Assembly (NCBI GenBank): GCA_003996215.1
Contig: QJPP01007239.1
Span: 620,001 to 684,000, forward strand
Reading direction: 5' to 3'
DNA: 64,000 nucleotides
DNA from: Jaltomata sinuosa
Lineage: Eukaryota; Streptophyta; Magnoliopsida; Solanales; Solanaceae
Part shown: piece after piece, positions 22,801-33,900 of the stretch
How positions within the stretch are numbered: the stretch's first letter is position 1
Layout: each line of letters begins with the position of its first letter
Program-made: the position numbers and the translations under genes
The notes under the pieces: generated by a model
What the model was told of the DNA's origin: nothing
Seen by the model: the letters and a program-made list of their open reading frames with translations, nothing else
The model's database searches: none

Positions 22801-22921
22801 TGCGGAATCTTAGTAGCTCAGTTGGTTGATTACTTGAATTTTCAACTTCACCTTGTTGGTGAAGGTTCGATTCCCCACCTTGTAATCCCTTCCGCCCAAT
22901 TTCACTGCCCCACAGAAAAAA
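22801..22921 (+). mobile_element. tRNA-derived SINE in leader repeat unit 1
   Basis: A tRNA-like head ('tagtagctcagttggttg' A-box, 'ggttcgattcc' B-box) and an A-rich tail are flanked by imperfect 16-base target duplications 'ggttgttccttgtgtt' and 'ggttgttacttgtgtt'. It is not a tRNA gene: the body does not fold into a full cloverleaf by eye. Confidence 0.75.
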
Positions 22922-23625
22922 GGTTGTTACTTGTGTTCTTTTAGGTACCCTTTGGAGAAGCTGGATTTGAATGTGGCATGTTTTGCAACTACTTTTGGTT
23001 GATTTTGATTAGTATTTTGTCATGTTTTTGAGTTGGGGTTTGCGTAAACTGTCTAATCTGTGTGATTTTTTTCTTTTTGGTTTGAGTGAAACTGGATTCT
23101 TGAATTTGAGCTAAAATTATGCACTCTTAAAGTCCCTTTTCTGTGTTTATTCCAGCTCTAGCATATCAATTTTTAGGGATTTGCAGAACTAGGGTTTCCA
23201 TCAGAACGATTTGGGAGTAAAAATTCTGCTTTTTCATAGCAGTGAACAAGTTCTAGCACATTACAGTTACTTGGGGGGGGGGGGGGGGTTAAAGTAAGTT
23301 TCTTGAGTTGTTATTACTGTAAATTTTCTTAGTGTTCGATTGATGTTTTTCTCAAGTGTAACAGCAATGTGGGTGTTACTGACCACGTGCATGGTGTTTT
23401 CTTTTCGCAATATCTAAGGTTGTTACTTGTATGAATTGCAGTTGGAGAAGTTGGATTTTGACTATGGCATGTTTTGCACTATTTTTGGTTGATTGTGTTG
23501 GTATTTTGTCATGTTTTTGAGTTGGGGTTTGCACAAACTGTCTAATCTGTGTGATTTTATTTTTGGTTGTTGTTGTTGTTGTTGAGTGGAGCTGGATTCT
23601 TGAATTTGAGAATTATGCACTCTTA

Positions 23626-23899
23626 GGGGGTGTTTGGCCATGAAAATTGTGAGTATTTGATAAAAATAGTTTTTGTTTTCAAATTGAAAAAAAAGATATT
23701 TGAAAATTGGAGTTGTGTTTGGCCATGAATACAAATTGGAGTTGTTTTTTGTTTTTTGTGAGGAGTTTGGAGTGAAAAAAGTTGAACTACTTTTTGGTGT
23801 TTCTCAAATTCCTTAAAATTCCGGAATTTTATGGTCAAAGTTGTTTTCCGGAGTTGAACTCCAGAAAAAAGTAAAAAAAATTCATGGCAAAACGCCTCC
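23626..23899. mobile_element. MITE inserted in leader repeat unit 2
   Basis: Ends 'gggggtgtttggccatgaa' and 'ttcatggcaaaacgcctcc' are imperfect inverted repeats. The block is absent from the equivalent place in units 1, 3 and 4, where 'cactctta' runs directly into 'aagtccc'-type sequence. Superfamily is not settled because no clear target duplication was seen. Confidence 0.7.
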
Positions 23900-24141
23900 T
23901 CGAAGTCCCAGTTTTGGGTTTACTCCAGCTCTAGCACATTACAGCTAGTTGGTGGGGGGTGGGGGTTAATTGTTTAAATTAAGTTTCTTGTTTGTTATCA
24001 CTGTAAATTCTAGGTAGTTGGACATTTTCTTGGTGTTCATGTGATGTTTTTCTTAAGCTTAACAGCAATGTCGGTGTAACTGACCACATGGATGGTGTAA
24101 AAATGTTTTCTTTTTACAATATTCAAGGTTGTTACTTGTGT

Positions 24142-24256
24142 TTGGGGAATCTTAGTAGCTCAATTGGTTGGGTGCATGAACTCTTACCTTGTTGGTTAGG
24201 GTTCGATTTCCCAAATTGTAATTCCTTCCGCCAATTTCCCTTGCCCCATAAAAAAA
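24142..24256 (+). mobile_element. SINE copy in leader repeat unit 3
   Basis: Same head ('tagtagctcaattggttgg', 'gggttcgatttcc') and A tail as the unit 1 copy, at the same position relative to 'ggttgttacttgtgtt'. It was therefore duplicated with the unit rather than inserted anew. Confidence 0.7.
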
Positions 24257-24738
24257 GGTTATTACTTGTTTTTTTGGGTACCCTTCATGTTTCATGACTC
24301 TTGTTATGAAGAGCAGTTGGAGAAGCTGGATTTTGAATGTGGCATGTTTGGCACTATTTTGGTTGATTTTATTAGTATTTGTGATGTTTTTGAGTTGGGG
24401 TTTGCGTAAACTGTCTAATCTGTGTGATTTTTTTTTTTTGGTTGTTGTTGAGTGGAGCTGGATTCTTGAATTTGTGCTAAAATTATGCACTCTTATTAAA
24501 GTCCCCTTTTTTGGGTTTATTCCAGCTCTAGCACATTACAGTTATTTTGGGGGGGGGGGGGGGTAATTGTTTCAAGTAAGTTTCTTGTTTGTTGTCACTG
24601 TAAGTTCTAGGTAGTTGGACATTTTCTTGGTGTTCATTTGATGTTTTTCGTAAGTGTAACAGCAATGTCGGTGTTACTGACCACATGCATGGTGTAAAAA
24701 TGTTTTCTTTTCACAATATTCAAGGTTGTTACTTGTGT

Positions 24739-24833
24739 TTCGGGAATCTTAGTAGATCAGTTTACCTGAATTTTCACCCTTGCTGTTGAAGGTTCGATTC
24801 CCCACCTTGTAATCCCATCTGCCCATAAAAAAA
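24739..24833 (+). mobile_element. SINE copy in leader repeat unit 4
   Basis: Shorter, diverged version with 'cttagtagatcagttt' and 'aaggttcgattcc', at the same site as in units 1 and 3. Confidence 0.65.
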
Positions 24834-24942
24834 AGGTTGTCAGGGAGCATTGTTTTTTCTGCATCAGATTATTGCCTCTTTGAGTACTTGGAATAGTAAG
24901 AATCGTCTGACGTAATTCGAGGTTTATTTATCACAGCTGAAG

Positions 24943-27900
24943 ATGGCTATTGATGCTGGATCTGGGAGCAAAAGTAAGGACAACGACAGTAATAACTCAA
25001 AGAACAAACTGGTTAGTAAAGGATCATCAAGTTGTGACTCGGGAAAGACGGATAGATCCACAAGATCCTCGGTTAAGGAAACCTCATCTAAACAAACGGA
25101 TTTAAGCCCTGCAAGTAAAAGAAAGTCTGAACGCCTTGAGAAGCGGACCCCACCCATGCCTCCTGCTAAGAAAAAGTCTGCGGGACTTGAACAACAGAAT
25201 ACTCCAAGCCCTTTAAGAAGGTCTGAAAGGTGCTCTACTTCATCAAGATCAACGTACTTAGGCAGAGAATCCAATTCGTCTAGTATAAAGGAGGAGAAAC
25301 GAGAGAAGATTGTGAAGAAGCTGACAGTGCAATCTGAAAGCGTTAGCACTAGCAAGAAGAATGCTACATCACCTGTTGATTTGAAAAGGAAAAAAATGGA
25401 TGGCAGAACTTACACGTTATTATTCAAAAAACAAAAGAAAGAAGATACTGCATCAGGTAGGCCAATCGTTCTCTTAAAATTCTCATTTTCTGATTACTGT
25501 TTTCCTTCTCCTTTTTATTGTAACAAGAAGACATAGCACAAGATCCGCTTACCATGTGAGAGTTAAGATGAAAGTTATTGAGAGCTCCAAGCACATCATG
25601 GTTAACTGTATCTTAGTTCTTATGATAAAATGCCATTGTGAAACCACCATAACACTTGATTGCCGCTAACACTTCTTCCTCACCAAAAGCTATCTCAGCC
25701 CCCCTCTTTCTTTTACTACATTTCCTTTTTTGATAACCATGGTGTACGGGCCAGCTTGCGCGCACATCGTCTAATTCCACGGGGTACCTGCTACCTCCCA
25801 GTAGCACATGTACCATACCATTTAATAGTAAAACAAATAAAGATATATCTTCTTCTACTATTAAACATCCCATCCCTTCAAAAGTGACTGTAGGTCACCA
25901 GCTTTCCAGCTTTCACTCTCTGAATAAAGATTCTGATAGAAGTTGAGGATTTCATCTTCGTTATCTTCTATATTTTCATCCCCACCGATGGTTTATCAAT
26001 GTTGTGTTGTATCTCCTATTTGGTTTGGCAACTTTCCGGAGGAATTTGATATTCCTGTCAGTCTGTCATCCTCTTTCAACCACAAATATCGAGATTTTGC
26101 CTCCATGAGGTGTCTTCTCCCTTAGCCAGCTGCTTAATCTCCAGTTTGAGATTCATAATATGTGTTTTTTCCTCCTGCAACTGTAATCTGCCTTCTGTAG
26201 CTTGCTCAATTAGTAGTAGTTCATCTAAAGCTTCACTTACCCTGATTTCCACTTTGCCAAAACCCTCCTTATTCTACTTGGTGATGGTGCTTCAATTTTT
26301 GTGCAAGAATGTAGTTTGGGGAGCCAGTAACATCATAACTCTGCCACCAGCCTTTGACTTTCTCAGTAAACTCATCATGTTGCAATCACATTTTAAGTTA
26401 CTTCTTTCTTCTTTTTCTTCAAATTAGTGACTCTTTCCTTTTTCTTTTTCAAGTTTGTAAGTCCTTTTCTTTCGCTACTTTTAAAATCTGGGTTTCTCTT
26501 TGCTTTTCTCCTCCTGTCTTAGTACAATTAACTAAAGTAATCAAATATGAAATCGTGTTGCAAATTAATTCTTTTTATCGTTGGCTAGTTGAAAGTTTAA
26601 AATTAATCTTGTAATTGTAATTTATCTTTCGATGGCCCTGCTGGAAAATTATACTTTAACGGAGCTTCATTGAAGATTTAGATTAATATTGACTGCTGAA
26701 GTCATTGCAATTCGATTAATATAAATATTAAACTAATTTATGATTATCATTATTATGAACAAATGTGAAATGTTTAGCACTATTTTATTGTCACTTCAGA
26801 GAAACGTGCGCTTCACTTATCACTTCTTAATGCCTCATGGTCCTTATCGTTCTTTTGCATTTCCTGTTTTTAAAAAACGTTGGTCGAAAGGACGTATCTC
26901 TTGAGCCAACCATATTTAATAGATTATCCCCCTATTAGTATATGTTTGTAGCACCATATATTTAGCTGTTTCTAGATGAACATACTCTTGCTGATAGATT
27001 ACATGTGGCGCCTCTTTAGTAACAACTTATAATATGTCTTTGTTGGGTTCAGATGCTTGTGAAGATGATGGTACTGATGGGGAGCATGGTTCTAAATCTC
27101 AATCTAGTCTGTTGCATGAGGCAGACCTGGTTGAGCCTGAAGAAAGAAGAATGCTATACAATGAGCAGAAAAGCCTCCATATCCATCTGAAAGCTGAGAT
27201 AGCAAAACTTTTTGGAGTGATAAAAGTTTCGGTATTGACTTTTACATTACATGTCTTATAATTGTTTTTTATTTTTATTTTTATCAGTTCCCCATAGAAG
27301 GGAATGTGAATATCATATCTACAAAATGGTGTAAAATGCGTGTACTCTGGGAAATGTAGCAAGGATCAGTTTTTAGTTCAGGTGAGCATACATCCTGGTT
27401 AACTTACCTCGGGTGTTTACTAGAGCTTTGTTGGTGGTTTTAACCAAATTGTCTGAGTAATAGAACATTTAGGAGAAACGTACTGTAATGCTCATGTTTG
27501 CTGTTGAAACTCTTTCCTTGAAGCCCTGTATCATTCACTTCTTGAAAATTTTCACATAAAAAGACTAAATTATTTCAGCTTCCGCTTAAGGGAGTAATAG
27601 CGCATTGACCAAAAAATTGAGTGCGCTGCAGTTTGAGAACTTCCTTCAATAACTGTCAATGAGGTTGTCTTATGTTCTACAATTGTTTAGATCTTACCTT
27701 ACCTAATCAGTGCTATATTTTTCATGAATGAACGTGTTCAGTTGAGTGATCTTAGATTTTATTATTCTCCCATTATCCTTTAGTTTGCTATTAGCTCAAA
27801 TATTATTCTATTATTTTATGAAAGCTATTTTCATTTGGCTGTCCTGTCTTCCTAACTTAGCACATGTTTGGTTTTCCAAACTTCCCTAAAAATGCGCCAG

Positions 27901-30900
27901 CACCATTTCCTAACCTGAAAATGAATCTTATACAAACTTTACCCCTCCTTCTATGATCTTTAGGTTCCTCAAAGCTGCTTTTGAAAAGCATTTTCTGTTG
28001 TTCACTCTTAAGAAATTTATCTTGCCCTTCCTAATCTGCCATGAGGAACCTCATGTTGTCTATAGTTTGTTCTGTTTCTCTTTTCCATTCTTTGTTCTTT
28101 TTATTTTATAAAATGGGTGAGGTTGTGTGTGGGGGTGGGGGGCTGGTATGAAATCTCATAAGAAAAACTGAAGTTACGTTGGTGTTGTTTAGAAAGGAAA
28201 ACGAAAAAAGTATTCTGGCAAGATTGCCATACTCAATTTCGAACTCTTAAGTACTCCTTTTAAATAACCAAAGGATTGGCAACACTAGTCATGACCTCCC
28301 AGTCATTTACTTCGTTTTGATATGGCTCTAAAATCTAAATGCAGGAAGTCATCAAACATATGGCGGAAAAATTTCTGGAATATATAATGGAGAATCATCG
28401 TGTTAGTAGGGAACCTGAAACAATTTTACAGGCTTTCCAGATATCTCTGGTTAGTATGTTTTTTCTCATCCACTTCCGAAATCTCTTTGCCTGTTTTTTT
28501 ATGTTTCAATAAAGTATTTCCGACATTTTTTGTATTTTAAGCACAAGTGGATTTTGTTATCTTTATTTTCTATGCAGTGGAGGCTGTCTCTTAGAAACTG
28601 CCCGACACTTGACAAATCTGAATTTAGTTATATTTGAGGAGATCCATATTCATTTAGCTTTTGGAACTTATCGACCTTTGGAAAAGACATTGTATATTAA
28701 AATATATAGGATATTGGATATAGGTCGAGCCAAGTGTTATTGAGATCTAGTAGTTAGGAAAAAAGTACAATTTCTTTAACCTTTCTCAAAAAAAGAAAGA
28801 AGAGTACTTCAAGTTCTGGCTTAGATAGTCTGTATAGTCAGCCAGAGATTTTTTGTAAGCTCAAATGCCATATCTTGTAATTCTTGCATCTTCTTGATGC
28901 TGTTATTAATACCACTTACTTTATCAAAAAAAAGAGTACTTCAAGTGCCAATACATTTCTTTTGGGCAATGGGACTTTCGGAATGCATAGATTGGATGGC
29001 TTCACGTCAAACACCTCTGAGCTTCATCAGGGCTACTCCCTCCGTTTCAATTTATGTCTTACTTTCTTTTTTAGTCTATTTTGAAAAGAATGTCTCTTGT
29101 ACCCAAGGGTGTGGGCTATTGGTCAATGAAGTTGGTTGAGCACCATGAGGTCTCAGGTTCAAATCCCAGCACGGACAAACACTAGGTGATTTTTTCCCAT
29201 CTGTTCTAGCCTTGGTGGACAGAATTACCTGGTACGTGTTGCTTATGGGAGGTGGCGGGTATCCCATGGAATTGGTCGAGGTGGCGCAAGCTGGGGCCGG
29301 ACACCACGGTTATCAAAAAAAAAAGAATGCCTCTTTCCTAATGTGGTAACTCTTTACTTTTAGTAGACATACTAGGATCCTTATAAGATGAAGGAGGATC
29401 TAGGAATAGCTCTCTTTTTCCTTTTTTTCTCTTTTGGGTTCTAATCCCACACTTGTGGATATAGAATATGTTGTAAATTTCTGGATACCAGCCTTGAGCT
29501 GATGATTGATATACAAAATGTTACCTTTGTCAAAAATCTCTTTACTTTTAGGATTCCAATAACACCCTTACCATCAATTTGCTAATGCACTGAACATGGA
29601 CCCACTGGACTTAGAACAAGTCAGTTGTGATTCTTCTATTTGGGAGAAGTCGATGAATGTTATATGTAAAGTTACAATTTGTCAAATCTCTTCAACAGTT
29701 GTCACTTTTAACTTCTTTCCCAATTTGTTGTACTTTCCATTTTTTCCCCACATTACAGTAAATGCTACCCTTAAAGGTACCGACAGATAATTTCAACAAA
29801 GAATTTTCCCTCTTAGCATCACACCATATTCGAGTGCAAGTCCATTAAATTGCCAAAAGACTAGTAAACGTTAAGTCATAAGATAAACATAGACTTAAGA
29901 TTCACAACTTTTTATGTACATGAGTCTCTACAAATAGAGAGATAAAACTACTTAGATTAAATATTCGCTGCATCTCTATATGTATTGAGTGATGAGTCTA
30001 ATAAAATAGAGGTTATACAAAAGATACAAAATGCCAAAAGTAACAAGCTTTACAAAAAGGATGTTCTCCTAGTAACATTGAATAGCTTATATCCCATATC
30101 ACCTTTGAAGTAGAGCATTAGCTTCATTAACTACATCAATATCACAACAAAGTTGAATCAGAAGACTTCTTCCTTCTTTTTCTAGTCGTTCCTTCCTCAT
30201 ATGTCACACTTTGTAGTTGTTCCCTCCGTTAGATTTCGTCACCTCAACCATGCAAGGTTGCAAAGTTAAAAACACGTGATTGAGTCATTCCACTTTCATA
30301 TCATTAAAAGTTGTTTCAACTGCATTTATCCATTCATCAATAGCTATGTCTCAACGAGTCCTTTGAAATTGAAGGGATCAAATATCTCCAAAGAATTCGA
30401 GGTCTAAAACATATTAATCCGGATTATTGGGAGTTTAAAAAGCATAGTTGAATATCAAATCTACCTTTTCGAACAACTTCATTAAATTCTATGTAAAGCC
30501 TCGCAAGCTTCTAGGCTTACAAATTCAGTGAATAACATGCTTAATAGCGAAATTAAAGCATCCCATAGCGTATAAGGAAGTCCTCGAACTGTCGAACAAG
30601 TGTTTGAGGATTATGTGACACCGTAGCTTAGGATAAGAATCCCACATCGGCAAAACACAAGCATCAGAGTGATACTGGGTGTATAAGTAAGCATGCCTTA
30701 CACACTAGTGACGCCTTTTGAAGACGTGCGGGTCTAGGCCCAAAGCGAACATACTAGTGGGCTGGGCTATTACATATGATATCAGAGCCACTCCCGGGTC
30801 AGCCTTGTCGATGGTGGGTCAAACCTCAGTGCTGAGTCTAGGCAAATCCTATGCAGTGGGGCAAACCTCGCTGAGTCCATAAGAGGGAGTGTATGTGACA

Positions 30901-33900
30901 CCCTAGCGTAGGATAAGAATCTCACATCGGCAAAAAGAGATGCTGGATATATAAGTAACTGGACGTTATACTTTAGTGATCGGCGAAAAGAGATGTTGGA
31001 TATATAAGTAAGCGGACGTTGTACCTTAGTGACGCGTTTTAAAGCTGTGCGGACCTTGGCCCAAAGCGAACAATATCACTAGTGGCCTGGGCTGTTACAT
31101 TCCATATTGTTGACATTAATGTCAGGTCTTGCATTTTCTTGTTGAATAAAATTATGAGCATTTGACTCTGGAGGAACTTTTTCAATTAAGCAAGCCCTAG
31201 TGATATCTTTAGTCACAAACAAAATAGGTTTCGTTTTCAAAGTTCCTGCCGCTAGATTTTTGCTATCCGTTTAGCTGCCTCCTTGACCACAAAAGATAAG
31301 ATCCCTGTTTTTCCTTGAGAACTACTCGATTCCATTTTGATCAAATCTAGGACATGCAACATCAGCCATAAGCATAACTTTTGTAATGAAGTTCTTATGT
31401 TTGCATGATATGCATATGGGTTGGACTCTTGTTGTTCAGGGAGAAGGTAGTACTTTTCACAGTTCTTAAACCATCTTCATCAATGTTAAGTGTTAACATA
31501 ATTAAACATATCTAGAAACATTAATTTGAATGGAGCGTATCCGGAGCAATCATTGGTAGGCCAAATTGGACCTTTACCTTTTTATTTTCCTCTATCACAA
31601 GAGGCTTTACAGCATTCATATGTGCACAGATTAGGATAATTAACTCCTTGGATATTTTCCAAACGTAAGCCCAATTAAATTTATACCGCGAGTTGAATTT
31701 CAACCCAAGAAAACTCAAAACAAGGAAGACTTCCCGATAAGGAACAAAACCCATTGCATATGTCGATTTAACAGAGAAAAAACCAGAATATCTACACAAG
31801 GGTCTAATTTTCCTATTGACTTTTTCTCTCTCTGTTATAATGCTGCAAAAATGGTGGGGATGACAGCGGATGCCGATTAAAATTAGTTTTCTATTACTGA
31901 AAACGTGAAAAATGGAGCAGTTGCTGTTGTCTTTTTCTTTTAATCACAAAGAAGGTGGATCTGTTGCTAATGTGGGTGGTTAAGGGTCGATCTATGGGGT
32001 CTTCTGGCGGTACAACGGATGGAGTGTTTGGTCTCTGTAGTACTGGCCAGGAGGGTGAAGAAAGGGAAAAAGAAAGAGAATCAGGAAACAAATTAAAGAC
32101 AGGAAAATAATAAGAAAAAAAAAATATATTTTATTAAATATATATGTGGCAGCGCGTGATACACACCACTTAACTTGGATTTGTACTAAATAAAACAAAT
32201 CATAAATCAAAATTTGCATAGTCTTTTAATAGATGAGGTAAATTATATCTATTTTTAAGGAAAAAATATTTTGTGATTCCTTCGTTATGATTATGGCAAT
32301 GAGTTTAAATAGAGAAACATGATCAGTGAGGATTCATATAGCCGACACAAACTTGTTTGGAAGTGAGGATTCATATAGCTGACCCAATTTGTTTGGGGCT
32401 GAGGTGTAGTTTTGTTGTATATGCAACTCTAGGTATTGATTATTCCCAATACTCCTTTTATCCCAATTTATGTGTCATACTTTCATTTTTAGTTCGTTCT
32501 ATAAAGAAGGTCATACTTCCTTATTTCGAAACAATTTAACTTTAAACTTCTCATTTCATCCTTAATGTGATGATTTATAGTCACACAAATATTAATGACT
32601 TGTTTTAGACCACAAGTTCCAAAAGTTTGTCTTTCTTTCTTAACTCCATGTCTAGTCAAACACCACCACATAAATTGGGACATAGTTAAGTATTATTTTG
32701 CACGACAATGGGGCTTTTATAGTAGCATCACTTTTTCACGGAAACAAAAGGAGAAAAAAAAATACTGTTCACTTGTGAAGATCACAAGTTTTAGCATGCT
32801 CAGTTTTTTCTAATGGTAAAGTAGTTCGTGTGTATGAAAGCTCGAGGAAAAGGGTTTGTCTCAGTTCATGACTCTTCTTGCAGCCTGAGATATCTTTAAA
32901 GTGCGCCTTAAGTTTACATGTTCATTTTAGTGAATTTTATTGTAGTTGTGTTCTCATTACTGTTAATTTCTGTAATTTTTTTCAGTCTTGGACTGCAGCT
33001 TCAATCTTAAAGGAAAAGATTGACAAAGACGATATATTCTTGCTCGTAAAACAACAGTTACAGTTCAAATGCACTAAAGAAGAGGCAAACAATGTCTATT
33101 TGAAGCTACGTTCCTTAAAGAAGATGTTTTTGCGGAGATTGGATCAGTACGGTAATGCTTCAAGCTCTTCAAGATATTCTATATCACCAGTGAAATCTAT
33201 TGGAGAAGAACCATATAAGGAAAGCACATCACAAGCTGTAAAATCTGCCCGATTGAACGTGGAAACTAATACCATAGACAGGTTACAAGATAATGAGTTA
33301 AGTGGAGAAGGCACTGTGACTCCTATGGAAAAACTTAGGGATAGTCAAAGGGAAAAGGTCATTAAGGAGGTTCAGTGTGGACATGACAAGCGAATATCCA
33401 TGTTGGAACAAGAGGAACAGGAGAAAATTGAGGAGTTCCATAGAATCTGGGAGAAGAAAAAAGAAGTGCTAGAGGAGGAGTGCAGACTGGAGGTAGCTGT
33501 TCTTCGTGCTATACATGGTGAGACTGCAGCAACAAAGGATAGACAAAAATCGTTAGAAACTAAGTTTGCAAAGAAAATTGAAGTGCACACACGCCTAAAG
33601 GACCAGCAGCTGAAAGAGCTTGAGGCTAAATACTCTGCTATGAGGAATGAGGAAATGCAGAAGGTTTCATCACAGTGGACCAGAGAAAACTCCTCTGGTA
33701 GGGGCCATTATTCTGGGGACGACATGGGGTGCTCTCAGGAAAATTTAAATGTCTCTGACAGTATTCCTAAGACAGCTGTCTCCGGCTTGCAGGGTGACAT
33801 GGAAGCATCTGATGCACCTGCATCTTCTCCAGACGCGGGCCATGTTCTTCCTGTTCAATCTACTAATGTTTTAGCAGCTTCAGTTTCAGAAGAGCTAGCT

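Larger units (their letters stand above)
22561..24840 (+). repeat. Four-copy tandem duplication of the MOM1-like gene leader region
   Basis: Landmarks 'attacagttacttggg', 'gtaacagcaatgtgggtg', 'catgcatggtgt', 'gagttggggtttgc' and 'gtctaatctgtgtgat' recur in order in units starting near 22631, 23261, 23935 and 24530. Units 1 and 2 also share an upstream part ('aactagggtttccatcaga') that looks like a plant 5' leader. Unit 2 is longer because of a MITE insertion (23626-23899). Unit 4 stops shortly before the coding start. A splice acceptor ('tttatcacag') at 24936 suggests the array is the intron of a 5' untranslated region. Confidence 0.88.

Noticed and set aside
22810..22885. Possible tRNA gene (A- and B-box-like sequences)
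   Set aside because: It is flanked by target duplications and an A tail and recurs as a SINE; no full cloverleaf is apparent.
23274..23289. Long G run as a functional quadruplex
   Set aside because: It is a simple homopolymer in a duplicated intron unit, with a similar run at 24548; length is unreliable and no spaced G-run pattern is present.
31521..31799. Minus-strand open frame of 92 codons in MOM1-like intron 3
   Set aside because: No recognisable motif, no supporting exon structure and a repeat-rich setting; it may be a transposon remnant but I cannot identify it.
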